From positions 1 to 20,907 of the forward strand of contig JAKEGQ010000087.1 in NCBI GenBank assembly GCA_022615475.1: a stretch of 20,907 nucleotides of DNA, written 5' to 3'. Origin of the DNA: Candidatus Methylomirabilota bacterium (GTDB lineage Bacteria; Methylomirabilota; Methylomirabilia; Methylomirabilales; CSP1-5). Below, one piece after another: positions 7,765 to 15,966 of the stretch (position 1 is the stretch's first letter; each line of letters opens with the position of its first letter). The position numbers and the translations under genes are program-made. Under the pieces are notes generated by a model that searched no databases, had not been told where the DNA came from, and saw only the letters and a program-made list of their open reading frames with translations.

Positions 7765-10182
7765 GTGGCACGGATGGACCAAGCGGTTGCCCATATCCTG
7801 TGGTTTCAGGAGATCGGTATCGAGGACATCCCGCGCGTGGGGGGAAAGAATGCCTCGCTCGGTGAGATGTACCGTGAGCTGGCCGCCGGAGGGGTGAGGG
7901 TGCCGAACGGGTTCGCCACGACGGCCGACGCGTACCGGTATTTCCTCCGTCAGTGCGGGCTGGATGAACGCATTCGGGAGATCCTGCAGGGTCTCGATAC
8001 TCACGATCTGGACAATCTCCGACAGCGCGGACGCCAGGTGCGCGAGACCATACTCGCGGCGAGCCTGCCGGCAGACCTTGAGAAAGCGATCACCGAGGCG
8101 TACGACCGGTTAAGCGCAGACAGTCTTCAGCCGATCAGCGTGGCGGTCCGGAGCAGCGCGACCGCGGAGGACCTGCCGGATGCGAGCTTCGCCGGCCAGC
8201 AGGAGACGTTTCTCAACGTCCAGGGCCACCGGGCGCTCCTCGAGGCTTGCAAACGGTCCTTCGCCTCACTCTTCACCGACCGGGCCATCTCGTACCGGAC
8301 CGATAAGGGATTCGACCACTTCCAGATCGCGCTGTCCATCGGGGTGCAGCGCATGGTCCGGTCCGATCTGGCCGCGGCTGGTGTCACCTTTACCATCGAT
8401 ACGGAGACCGGGTTTCGCGACGCCGTGCTGATCAATGCCGCCTACGGCCTCGGGGAAACCGTGGTCCAGGGATCGGTGAATCCGGACGAATATTACGTCT
8501 TCAAGCCGACGCTCGGACGGGGCTTTCGTCCCATCCTGCAGAAACGACTGGGCAGCAAGGAGTTCAAGCTGGTATACGACGCGAGTGGCGACCGAACGGT
8601 GAAGAATGTCCCAGTGCCGCCCGAAGACCAGGCGCGGTTTGCCATCACGGATGACGAGATCCTCACGCTGGCCCGCTGGGCCTCTGTGATCGAGGATCAC
8701 TACAGCGCCAAGCGGGGCCGGACCACCCCGATGGACATCGAATGGGGGAAGGATGGCCTGACGGGAGAGCTCTGGATCCTCCAGGCCCGCCCCGAGACGG
8801 TGCAATCCCTCAAAGTCCTGGACACGCTCGAGATTTACCGTTTGAAGCAGCGGGGCCCGGTCCTGGTGCAGGGGCGCAGCGTGGGCGAGAAGATCGCCCA
8901 GGGCCCGGTGCGCGTGGTGAGGAGTGTACAGCATCTGCGCGAATTCAACCGCGGGGAAGTCCTGGTGACGGACAAAACCGATCCGGACTGGGAGCCGATC
9001 ATGAAGAAGGCGGCCGCCATCGTGACGAACCGGGGCGGCCGGACCTGCCACGCGGCCATCGTCAGCCGCGAGCTGGGACTGCCGGCCATCGTGGGCACCG
9101 AGCAGGGGACAGACGTCCTGAAGGACGGTCAGTCTGTGACAGTGTCGTGCGCCGAGGGAGACACCGGCGTCGTCTACGAGGGCCGGCTCAATTTCGAGGT
9201 CGAGCGCGTGGATCTCAAGGGCCTGCCCCGTGCTAGAACCAAGATCATGATGAACGTGGGCAATCCGGAGGAGGCCTTCCGGCTCTCCTTTATCCCCAAT
9301 GATGGCGTGGGCCTCGCGCGGGAGGAGTTCATCATCAACACGTATATCCGGGTCCACCCGCTGGCCTTGCTGGACTACGACCGCCTCGAGGACCCGGCCG
9401 TCAAGGCCGAGATCGACGCCCTCACCGCCGGATACGTTGACAAGCCGCAGTTCTTCGTGGATAAGCTCGCCCAGGGAGTCTCCATGATCGCGGCGGCCTT
9501 CTATCCCAAGGATGTCATCGTCCGGCTGAGCGACTTCAAAAGCAACGAGTACGCGAACCTGATCGGCGGACGGCGGTACGAGCCGGCCGAGGAGAACCCG
9601 ATGCTCGGATTTCGGGGCGCTTCCCGTTACTACCACCCACGCTATCGCGCCGCCTTCGCGCTGGAGTGCCGGGCGATGCAGAAGGTGCGGGAGGAGATGG
9701 GACTCCACAACGTGAAAATCATGATCCCGTTCTGCCGCACGGTGGAGGAGGCGCGGCGCGTCCAGGCCGAGATGGAGAGGCATGGACTCCGGCGGGGGGA
9801 GAAGGGGCTCGAACTGTACGTGATGTGTGAGATCCCGAGCAACGTGATCCTGGCCGATGCCTTTGCGGAGGTCTTCGATGGATTTTCGATCGGCTCCAAT
9901 GATCTCACGCAGCTCATTCTGGGCGTGGACCGCGACTCAGAGATCGTCGCCCCCATCTTCGACGAGCGGCACCCCGCGGTCAAGAGCATGGTCTCGAATG
10001 CGATCCGGGCCGCGAAGGCCAGGGGGCGAAAGATCGGGATCTGCGGGCAAGGTCCCAGCGACTACCCGGAATTCGCCCAGTTCCTCGTGCAGGAGGGAAT
10101 CGACAGCATGTCGCTGAACCCGGATGCAGTACTGAAGACGACGCTGGCAATCCTGGAGATTGAAAAGGCGCTGGACCGGTAG
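7765..10182 (+). CDS. ppsA: Phosphoenolpyruvate synthase (pyruvate, water dikinase)
   Basis: The product converts pyruvate, ATP and water to PEP, AMP and phosphate (EC 2.7.9.2), the entry to gluconeogenesis from lactate, pyruvate or acetate. It has 805 residues from GTG 7765, the usual family length. The N-terminal ATP-binding part contains VGGKNASLGEMY and RSSATAEDLPDASFAGQQETFLNV. The swivelling phosphohistidine domain has GGRTCHAAIVSRELG with H429. The C-terminal PEP/pyruvate barrel has the SIGSNDLTQ segment and GICGQGPSDYP with catalytic Cys760. All three domains are intact. It is followed after 5 bases by the ADP-forming acyl-CoA ligase, so both are probably expressed together for carbon salvage. 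The lactate oxidation genes at 12955-15782 could supply its pyruvate. Confidence 0.97.
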   Translation: MARMDQAVAHILWFQEIGIEDIPRVGGKNASLGEMYRELAAGGVRVPNGFATTADAYRYFLRQCGLDERIREILQGLDTHDLDNLRQRGRQVRETILAASLPADLEKAITEAYDRLSADSLQPISVAVRSSATAEDLPDASFAGQQETFLNVQGHRALLEACKRSFASLFTDRAISYRTDKGFDHFQIALSIGVQRMVRSDLAAAGVTFTIDTETGFRDAVLINAAYGLGETVVQGSVNPDEYYVFKPTLGRGFRPILQKRLGSKEFKLVYDASGDRTVKNVPVPPEDQARFAITDDEILTLARWASVIEDHYSAKRGRTTPMDIEWGKDGLTGELWILQARPETVQSLKVLDTLEIYRLKQRGPVLVQGRSVGEKIAQGPVRVVRSVQHLREFNRGEVLVTDKTDPDWEPIMKKAAAIVTNRGGRTCHAAIVSRELGLPAIVGTEQGTDVLKDGQSVTVSCAEGDTGVVYEGRLNFEVERVDLKGLPRARTKIMMNVGNPEEAFRLSFIPNDGVGLAREEFIINTYIRVHPLALLDYDRLEDPAVKAEIDALTAGYVDKPQFFVDKLAQGVSMIAAAFYPKDVIVRLSDFKSNEYANLIGGRRYEPAEENPMLGFRGASRYYHPRYRAAFALECRAMQKVREEMGLHNVKIMIPFCRTVEEARRVQAEMERHGLRRGEKGLELYVMCEIPSNVILADAFAEVFDGFSIGSNDLTQLILGVDRDSEIVAPIFDERHPAVKSMVSNAIRAAKARGRKIGICGQGPSDYPEFAQFLVQEGIDSMSLNPDAVLKTTLAILEIEKALDR

Positions 10183-10187
10183 AGCCT

Positions 10188-12308
10188 ATGGGTGATCGAC
10201 ATCAGGCCTTCCGAGCGCTCTTCGCGCCGCGATCGGTGGCGGTCGTCGGGGCCTCGACCCGCCCCGAAAGCGTGGGACGGGCGGTCTTCGCCAACATCCT
10301 GCTCCACGGTTACACCGGCGTCGTCTACCCCGTGAATCCGAAGGCCACCAGCATCCTCGCGGTGAAGGCGTACGCCTCCGTCCTCGAGATACCGGACGAG
10401 CTCGACCTCGCCGTCATCGTCGTTCCCAGCGGGAGCATCCCGCAGGTGTTAGAGGAGTGCGGGCAGAGGGGGACGAAGGGGGCAGTGGTCATCTCGGCCG
10501 GGTTCAAAGAGCTCGGGGCCGAGGGGACGAAAAGGGAGGAGGCCGTCCTCCAGGCGGCGCGGAGGTTCGGGATCCGGCTCATCGGGCCCAACTGCCTCGG
10601 GATCATCAACTGCGATCCCCAGGTCGCGCTGAACGCCAGCTTCGCCCGCACCATGCCCGAGCACGGCAACATCGCCCTCATCTCCCAAAGCGGGGCGGTG
10701 GGCGTCGCCGCCCTGGAGTACGCCCAGGCCGAGCGGATCGGCCTCTCCAAGTTCGTCTCCGTCGGCAACAAGGCGGACGTCAACGAGAACGACATGCTCG
10801 CATATCTCAAGGATGATCCCCAGACGGACGTCATCCTCCTCTACCTCGAAGACTTGACCGATCCCAAGGGGTTCATCCAACTGGCCCAGGAGATCTCGAG
10901 GATCAAGCCGATACTCGCCGTTAAGTCGGGACGGACGGTCGAGGGGGCCAAGGCCGCCTCATCGCATACGGGGGCCCTGGCCGGCTCCGACGAGGCCTAC
11001 GACTCCCTCTTTGCCCAGTGCGGAGTCCTGCGGGTCGAATCGCTGGAGGAGCTGTTCGACTACGCGGTCGCCTTTGCCATGCAGCCCCTGCCGACAGGAA
11101 ACCGCGTGGCCATCGTGACGAACGCGGGGGGCCCCGCGATCATGGCCACAGACGCCGCGATCCGCCACGGCCTGACCCTGGCCCCCCTGTCCGAGGCGAC
11201 ACGGGCAAAGCTCCGCGAGAAGCTCCCGCCCGCCGCCCCGATCGACAATCCGGTGGACGTCATGGGGGACGCCGGGCCCGATCGCTACGCCCTCGCCCTC
11301 GAAGCAGTCCTCGTCGATCCGGCGGTGGATGGCGTCATGGCCATCTCCACCCCCCAGCTCATGACGGATTTGCGATCCATCGCGGTCACCGCCGCGACCA
11401 TTGCGCCTCGGCATCGCAAGCCCACGCTGCTGTGTCTCATGGCGACGGGAGAAGTGATGACGGGCGTGCTGGCCACGTTGAGCGCGGCGCGCCTACCGCA
11501 TTACCAGTTCCCCGAGGATGCAGCCAGGGCGCTGGCAGCCATGGCGCGCTATGCGCGGGGGGTCCATCGGCCCCGCTCAGCAGTCAAGGTCTTCACTGAC
11601 GTCGATCGGGACGCGGTGACGCGCGTGCTCACCCGAGCACGGCAGGAGGGGCGGCACTTTCTGCCGGAGCATGAGGCGTACGAGGTCCTGCAGGCGTACG
11701 GCTTCCCGGTCTTCCCGTTCCGCTGCGTTCAGGGCGAGGACGAGGTGGTCCAGGCGGCGGAGGCGATCGGGTATCCCGTCGTGATCAAGATCGTCTCGCC
11801 GGACATCATCCATAAGGTCGATGTCGGGGGTGTCAGGTTGAACCTCATGAGCGAGGTCGAGGTACGACAGGCGTACCAGGCGCTGATCGCCGCCGTCCAG
11901 GCCGCCCGTCCCACCGCTAAGATACAGGGTGTGTTGATACAGCGGATGGTTACAGGGGGGAAGGAGACGATCCTAGGGATGAAGCGGGATCCCCACTTCG
12001 GTCCCCTCCTTTTGGTCGGCCTCGGTGGGACCTATGTGGAGATATTCAAGGATGTCACCGTCAGGATCGCCCCGATCACTGTCCTCGAAGCCCATCAGAT
12101 GATCGAGCAGCTCAAGAGCGCTGAGATCCTGTCGGGCTACCGGGGCGCGCCTCCCTCGGACATCGACGTGATTGCGGATTGCCTCGAGCGACTATCGCAG
12201 CTCGCCCTGGACTTCCCGGAGCTTCACGAGCTCGACATGAACCCCTTGATCGTCTTTGAGCAGGGGAAGGGCGCCGCGGTCGTCGACGCTCGCCTTTTCA
12301 TCTCTTAG
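10188..12308 (+). CDS. Acetate/acyl-CoA ligase (ADP-forming), fused alpha-beta
   Basis: The product interconverts acyl-CoA + ADP + Pi and acid + CoA + ATP. The protein has 706 residues, normal for the fused form. Order: CoA-binding Rossmann domain (about 8-135, SVAVVGAS ... GPNCLGIIN), succinyl-CoA-ligase-like domains with phosphohistidine H260 in SSHTGALAG, and a C-terminal ATP-grasp domain (about 480-706, EAYEVLQAYGFPV, VIKIVSPDIIHKVDVGGV, MNPLIV). There is no C-terminal GNAT domain, unlike Pat/YfiQ, so this is the enzyme and not a fused acetyltransferase. The start ATG is 5 bases after ppsA with only a weak Shine-Dalgarno, consistent with translational coupling. It can make ATP from acetyl-CoA during fermentation or energy limitation. 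The AcuA-like protein at 201 could regulate it by lysine acetylation (inference). Substrate range (acetyl, propionyl, aryl) cannot be read from sequence. Confidence 0.93.
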   Translation: MGDRHQAFRALFAPRSVAVVGASTRPESVGRAVFANILLHGYTGVVYPVNPKATSILAVKAYASVLEIPDELDLAVIVVPSGSIPQVLEECGQRGTKGAVVISAGFKELGAEGTKREEAVLQAARRFGIRLIGPNCLGIINCDPQVALNASFARTMPEHGNIALISQSGAVGVAALEYAQAERIGLSKFVSVGNKADVNENDMLAYLKDDPQTDVILLYLEDLTDPKGFIQLAQEISRIKPILAVKSGRTVEGAKAASSHTGALAGSDEAYDSLFAQCGVLRVESLEELFDYAVAFAMQPLPTGNRVAIVTNAGGPAIMATDAAIRHGLTLAPLSEATRAKLREKLPPAAPIDNPVDVMGDAGPDRYALALEAVLVDPAVDGVMAISTPQLMTDLRSIAVTAATIAPRHRKPTLLCLMATGEVMTGVLATLSAARLPHYQFPEDAARALAAMARYARGVHRPRSAVKVFTDVDRDAVTRVLTRARQEGRHFLPEHEAYEVLQAYGFPVFPFRCVQGEDEVVQAAEAIGYPVVIKIVSPDIIHKVDVGGVRLNLMSEVEVRQAYQALIAAVQAARPTAKIQGVLIQRMVTGGKETILGMKRDPHFGPLLLVGLGGTYVEIFKDVTVRIAPITVLEAHQMIEQLKSAEILSGYRGAPPSDIDVIADCLERLSQLALDFPELHELDMNPLIVFEQGKGAAVVDARLFIS

Positions 12309-12360
12309 GGGATTGGACGCGGACTCTGGCTCCGGGAAGGAAGTCGCAGGGGCAAAGGGG

Positions 12361-12744
12361 TCAGCTTTCGGCGAGGAGGAGGAAGGCCAGAAGGCTGGAG
12401 ATGAGAAAGACGGAGACCCACGAGGTAACCTCGAGGCCGTCCCTCCACCGGTTGATGATGGCCACGGCGTCAACGGCACCGATGCCAAAGGCGAGCAGCT
12501 CTCGCCATGACAGCGGGATCCTTCCCCCCTTATAGCCTTGAATGAATCGCATAAAGGGGATGATCCCGGGGACCAGCACCCCCACCACGACCAGCGTGAT
12601 CCCCCATCCCCAGTTTCCCCGGAGGAGCTGTGCGGAAGCCAATACGAGATTGAACCCGGTGACCGCCGTAAGGAATAGGCGAATCAAGAATTGGGGGCGG
12701 TCCTCTTCCAGCCTAACCGCACCCCTGACCTCTTTCTGGCCCAT
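12361..12744 (-). CDS. Small four-helix membrane protein, unknown function
   Basis: The 127-residue product has a charged N-terminus followed by about four hydrophobic helices: FLIRLFLTAVTGFNLVLASA, GITLVVVGVLVPGIIPFM, LLAFGIGAVDAVAIINRW and VSVFLISSLLAFLLLA. I do not recognise the family. The start at 12744 is chosen over ATG 12771 for two reasons. Reading the minus strand, GGGGGAG lies 7 bases before it. An extended -10 (TGCTACACT) at 12784-12792 would also leave too short a leader for ATG 12771. The gene converges with the acyl-CoA ligase (52-base gap, no hairpin seen) and diverges from lutC. Coding status rests on the helix pattern and the start signals. Codon and composition tests would help. 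Confidence 0.65.
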   Translation of the reverse strand: MGQKEVRGAVRLEEDRPQFLIRLFLTAVTGFNLVLASAQLLRGNWGWGITLVVVGVLVPGIIPFMRFIQGYKGGRIPLSWRELLAFGIGAVDAVAIINRWRDGLEVTSWVSVFLISSLLAFLLLAES

Positions 12745-12783
12745 CGGATCGCTCCCCCGGGGAGAAGACATGTCGCTGGCGCG

Positions 12784-12792
12784 AGTGTAGCA
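12784..12792 (-). promoter_or_regulatory. Possible extended -10 promoter for the membrane protein gene
   Basis: On the minus strand this reads TGCTACACT: a TG extension, one base, then TACACT (4 of 6 consensus). The matching -35 region (TTCTGT) is weak. Transcription would begin near 12777, giving a leader of about 30 bases to ATG 12744 that contains the GGGGGAG site. Confidence 0.35.
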
Positions 12793-12868
12793 CGCACCCG
12801 CTGGAAACAGAAGCCTGACTTGATGAGTCCCCCGAGATCCGCCTGGCCCTCAGGGTCGGTCTCCGCCC

Positions 12869-12898
12869 TTGACATTTTGATCCAGCCAGTGCTACGTA
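12869..12898 (+). promoter_or_regulatory. Possible sigma70-type promoter for the lut genes
   Basis: A perfect -35 TTGACA (12869-12874) is followed after 18 bases by TACGTA (12893-12898), a poor -10 with only the TA matching. The -10 sits within the 8-base palindrome CTACGTAG (12892-12899), which could be part of a regulator site. The predicted leader to GTG 12955 is about 50 bases. The TTGACA is the strong part; the -10 is doubtful. Confidence 0.4.
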
Positions 12899-12940
12899 GA
12901 AGGCCCGACTTGCGCGTCGTCCTGTCCCGACGCTCCCCCC

Positions 12941-12947
12941 AGGAGGG
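12941..12947 (+). promoter_or_regulatory. Ribosome binding site deciding the lutC start
   Basis: AGGAGGG at 12941-12947 is 7 bases before GTG 12955. The open frame continues upstream to 12691, but that part overlaps the minus-strand gene and both putative promoters. Starting at GTG 12955 gives a protein of the normal LutC size. Confidence 0.75.
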
Positions 12948-12954
12948 TCCATCC

Positions 12955-13596
12955 GTGCCTCTGCTGCACCAAGTGGAAGAGCGCCTGCACCAGACGTGGG
13001 AAGCCAGCCGCCGCCGGCAGTATTCCATCCTCTCTCGCTTTGTGGCCGAGGCGGAACGCGCCGGGGGCGTAGTTCGCGAGGCGGTCGATCCTCAGGCGGT
13101 GGGATTCTCGATCGCTGCGCTGGCCAAGGCCCAGGGAATTACCCTCTGCCAGGCCACCGATCCTGACCTTGCCCGAGACTTGAATCTAGAGGCTGCCCTG
13201 ATCGAGGCCGGCATCAGTCTGGCGACTGGGCCAAGTCCCGACGGGATCGTTCATGCCGGGATGGGGGTGACTCGGGCGACGGCAGGGGTCGCCGAGACCG
13301 GATCGATCCTCGTCCATCTGGATGAGGTGGATGCACGTCTGCTCAGCATGCTTCCGGAGATCCACGTGGCCCTCCTTTACTTGGATACGGTGGTGGACTC
13401 CCTGGAAGAAGGTCTGCTCCTGACCCGCTACCTGATCCTGAGATCCAGCCTTCTGGGCCGGCCGTCCTATTGCTCGTGGGTGACGGGGCCGAGTCGCACC
13501 GCAGATATCGAGCGAGTGCTCACGATCGGCGTCCACGGACCCCGACAGCTCCATATCTTTGTGTTGCCACCGATGGGGAAGGGAATCGGGTCATGA
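12955..13596 (+). CDS. lutC: LutC/YkgG-type LUD-domain protein, lactate utilisation
   Basis: This is a 213-residue single LUD-domain protein. Recognisable segments are a helical N-terminus, then ALIEAGISLATG, GMGVTRATAGVAETGSILVHLDE (an AETGS core shared with the LUD domain of the next gene) and PSRTADIERVLTIGVHGPRQLHIFVL, which closes LUD proteins. LutC is a subunit of the LutABC complex that oxidises L-lactate to pyruvate; LldEFG is the equivalent name. There are no Fe-S cysteines, as expected for LutC. GTG 12955 is the start (see the ribosome binding site). The final codons overlap the next gene as ATGA at 13593-13596, indicating translational coupling. Confidence 0.88.
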   Translation: MPLLHQVEERLHQTWEASRRRQYSILSRFVAEAERAGGVVREAVDPQAVGFSIAALAKAQGITLCQATDPDLARDLNLEAALIEAGISLATGPSPDGIVHAGMGVTRATAGVAETGSILVHLDEVDARLLSMLPEIHVALLYLDTVVDSLEEGLLLTRYLILRSSLLGRPSYCSWVTGPSRTADIERVLTIGVHGPRQLHIFVLPPMGKGIGS

Positions 13597-15782
13597 CGCG
13601 CCAAGAGGAGTTTCGACGTCGCGCGGCCGCGGCGCTGGCGAATCCCCGGATTCGGGAAAACCTGGGTCGGTTCGGCATTGCCTACCGGACTGCACGGCAG
13701 AATGCCCTTGCCGTCCTCGATTACGAGGGAGAGCGGGCCCGGCTCCGGCGAATGAAAGAGGACGCCATCGAGCGCCTGCCGGAACTGGCCCGGCAGTTCG
13801 TGGAGGCGGCCAGGCGGGTCGGAGCCATCGTGTACGAGGCCAAGAACGCCGAGGAGGCGAACCGGTATATCGGCGACCTCGCCAAGGCAAAGGGGGTGGA
13901 GCTGGTCGTCAAGTCCAAGTCGATGGTCTCCGAGGAGATCGGACTCAACCATCACCTGGAGCGGCTGGGAATCACCCCGGTCGAGGCGGATCTGGGGGAA
14001 TGGATCATCCAGCAGGCGGGGGCGCATCCCTCGCACAGCGTCATGCCCTGTATCCACATGAGCAAGGAGGAGGTGGCCGGCGTCTTCTCACAGGCTTTGG
14101 GGCGCGAGGTCTCACCGGACGTCGGCCTCATGGTCCGTCTGGCCCGGGAAGAGCTTCGGGAGAAGTTCCTGAATGCTGGCATGGGGATCTCGGGGGCCAA
14201 CATCGGCGTGGCCGAGACCGGAAGCGTCATCATCGTGACAAACGAGGGCAATGGCCGCCTGGTCACCAGTCTCCCTCCGATTCACGTCGCCCTGTTGGGG
14301 TACGACAAGATCGTGCCAACCATCGAGGACACCGCCGCGCACCTCAAGCTGCTCGCCAAGACAGCCACCGCCCAGCATCTCACGGTCTACACGACCTTCA
14401 TCACGGGGAAGACCGGGGCGGCTCAAGTCGCCAGGCCTCGGGAGTTCCTGGGTCCCGCCACGGGCGAGATGCACATCGTCTTGCTCGATAACGGCCGCTG
14501 GGCAATGCGGGATGATGCAGAATTCAGGGAGGCGCTGTACTGTGTCCGCTGTGCCTCCTGCGCCAACGTCTGTCCGACGTACCGGGTCGTGGGCGGGCAT
14601 GTGTTCGGCCATATCTACACCGGGGTGATCGGGACCGTGATCACGCCGTTTCACCACGGCTGGGAGGCGGCGGCCGTTCCGCAGGAGGCGTGCCTCCTCT
14701 GTCGGGCCTGTGTCGATGCCTGCCCGGTAGAGATCGATCTCCCCCGGATGATCGTCGCCATGCGGGGCCGGATCGTGAAGCAGGAAGAGCAGAAAAAGAA
14801 GGCCAAGGGCATCCGGCGCCTTTTTCTCGATGCGATCCTCCCCAATCCCAGCCTCTTCAATCTGGCCCTCCGGCTCGCCGCGGTGATGCAGGTTCCCCTC
14901 ACCCGGGGCCGGACAGTCCTCCGCGATCTGCCGGGGCCGCTGAAACGCCTCACCAGGATCCGGGCGATGCCCGCAGTCGCCGCGCGCCCCCTGCGGAGCC
15001 GGGTGGCGAAAGTCCTCCCGGCTCGGCGGGACTCGAAGCAGACCGTGACCTTCTTTGCGAGCTGCCTCATCGATCAGTTCTACCCCGAGATCGGCGAGGC
15101 GGTGATCAAGGTCCTGAATCGCTACGGGGTCACGGTGCATTTCCCCAAGGCCCAAGGCTGCTGCGGCCTGCCGGCCTACTATGAGGGTCACAAAGAGACC
15201 GCGGCGCGGATGGCGAAGGACCTGATCGCCGCCCTCGAGCCAAGTCCGGGGGAGCACGTCGTGACCGCCACGCCCCCCTGCGGGATCACCCTGAAGCAGT
15301 ACATCCCCAAGCTGGTCAAGGGGGATCCACGTTGGGAGGGACGAGGACAGGCGCTCGCGGCCCGGACGCTCGACTTCTCGGAGTATCTCGTCGGAGTCTT
15401 GGGTCTTGGCGAGGAGACGTTCGGAGAGCCCGCTCCGCACAAGATCCCGCTGACCTACCACGATTCATGCAGTGCGCTGCGGGGCCTGCGGCTCGCGGAG
15501 CCCCAGCGGCGTCTCCTTCGGATGCTCACGCGGTATGAACTGAGGGAGCTCGACGAGATCGGCGAGTGCTGTGGCTTTGGCGGTCACTTTTCGATGGACT
15601 ATCCCGATGTGGCCGGCGAGGTGCTCGGGCGCAAGCTCGCGGCCATCGAGCGGACAGGGGCGGCCGTAGTGGCCCTGGACAGCCCCGGCTGTCTCCTCCA
15701 GATCCGGGGTGGGCTCCTGAAACGCGGGAGTCCCGTCCAGGTGAGGCATATCGCCGAGCTCCTCGCCGAGGAGCTCGACTGA
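13593..15782 (+). CDS. lutB: LutB-LutA fusion: LUD, 2x[4Fe-4S] and CCG-domain lactate oxidation protein
   Basis: Numbering is from ATG 13593 (729 residues). The N-terminal LUD domain (about 60-305) contains NIGVAETGSVIIVTNEGNGR. A ferredoxin-type part has Cys317-320-323-327 (CVRCASCANVCP) and Cys367-370-373-377 (CLLCRACVDACP), enough for two [4Fe-4S] clusters. The C-terminal part is LutA-like, with two cysteine-rich CCG motifs: GCCGLP (Cys523-524) and ECCGFGGHFS (Cys659-660). LutA and LutB are separate proteins in Bacillus; here they are one chain. Similar fusions occur in Desulfovibrio lactate operons (recalled). It acts with LutC to convert lactate to pyruvate and pass electrons to a membrane acceptor. 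No lactate permease or LutR-type regulator is in the window. The ATG start overlaps the lutC stop, and the longer frame from 13470 lies inside lutC. Confidence 0.9.
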   Translation: MTRQEEFRRRAAAALANPRIRENLGRFGIAYRTARQNALAVLDYEGERARLRRMKEDAIERLPELARQFVEAARRVGAIVYEAKNAEEANRYIGDLAKAKGVELVVKSKSMVSEEIGLNHHLERLGITPVEADLGEWIIQQAGAHPSHSVMPCIHMSKEEVAGVFSQALGREVSPDVGLMVRLAREELREKFLNAGMGISGANIGVAETGSVIIVTNEGNGRLVTSLPPIHVALLGYDKIVPTIEDTAAHLKLLAKTATAQHLTVYTTFITGKTGAAQVARPREFLGPATGEMHIVLLDNGRWAMRDDAEFREALYCVRCASCANVCPTYRVVGGHVFGHIYTGVIGTVITPFHHGWEAAAVPQEACLLCRACVDACPVEIDLPRMIVAMRGRIVKQEEQKKKAKGIRRLFLDAILPNPSLFNLALRLAAVMQVPLTRGRTVLRDLPGPLKRLTRIRAMPAVAARPLRSRVAKVLPARRDSKQTVTFFASCLIDQFYPEIGEAVIKVLNRYGVTVHFPKAQGCCGLPAYYEGHKETAARMAKDLIAALEPSPGEHVVTATPPCGITLKQYIPKLVKGDPRWEGRGQALAARTLDFSEYLVGVLGLGEETFGEPAPHKIPLTYHDSCSALRGLRLAEPQRRLLRMLTRYELRELDEIGECCGFGGHFSMDYPDVAGEVLGRKLAAIERTGAAVVALDSPGCLLQIRGGLLKRGSPVQVRHIAELLAEELD

Positions 15783-15828
15783 GGAAGGAAATCGCTTTCC
15801 CGCAGAGCGAAAAGCTCCTAGTTTTCTC

Positions 15829-15857
15829 TTGCCAGCGCGGGTCGCAATCACTATGAT
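15829..15857 (+). promoter_or_regulatory. Sigma70-like promoter of the aldehyde dehydrogenase gene
   Basis: TTGCCA (15829-15834) and TATGAT (15852-15857) are separated by exactly 17 bases. Each is 5 of 6 consensus. This is the best-matching promoter in the window. The transcript would start near 15864 and have a leader of about 100 bases. It implies the dehydrogenase is transcribed separately from lutBA. Just upstream, 15792-15810 holds a weak TCGCT/AGCGA hairpin followed by a T-rich stretch, possibly a poor terminator of the lut genes. Confidence 0.6.
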
Positions 15858-15937
15858 AAAAATCCACGCCGAAACGTTTTTCCATCCCCGCGATTCGACG
15901 GTCGCGCAGGAATGCCCACACAGCCGGTAACGGGCGA

Positions 15938-15961
15938 CCCCCTCGTCGGGGGGGAGGAGGG
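15938..15961 (+). promoter_or_regulatory. Hairpin abutting the ribosome binding site of the dehydrogenase gene
   Basis: CCCCC (15938-15942) and a G-run (15948-15954) pair around the loop TCGTC. The G-run continues directly into AGGAGGG (15955-15961), the ribosome binding site 5 bases before ATG 15967. The C-run could alternatively pair within or beside the ribosome binding site, so translation may be structure-dependent. This is a structural inference only. Confidence 0.45.
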
Positions 15962-15966
15962 AAGCA

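Noticed and set aside
6464..7771. 435-codon open frame on the minus strand
   Set aside because: Antisense to the HAD-ATPase fusion; composition is low-complexity charged and no family signature is seen.
8266..9783. Long 505-codon open frame on the minus strand
   Set aside because: It lies wholly antisense to the well-supported ppsA gene. The peptide is His/Asp/Arg-rich with no recognisable domain, as expected for the antisense frame of GC-rich coding DNA.
12691..12954. N-terminal extension of the lutC frame
   Set aside because: It overlaps the minus-strand gene and the promoter region and does not resemble LUD proteins. The strong ribosome binding site favours GTG 12955.
14112..15461. 449-codon open frame on the minus strand
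   Set aside because: Antisense to the lutBA fusion, whose Fe-S and CCG motifs make the plus strand certain.
12361..15782. Defence or mobile-element island
   Set aside because: No integrase, transposase, nuclease, toxin-antitoxin pair or direct repeats were found; the genes are metabolic.
15792..15826. Intrinsic terminator after the lut genes
   Set aside because: The TCGCT/AGCGA stem is only 5 bp and the following stretch is a broken T-run; too weak to list as a terminator.
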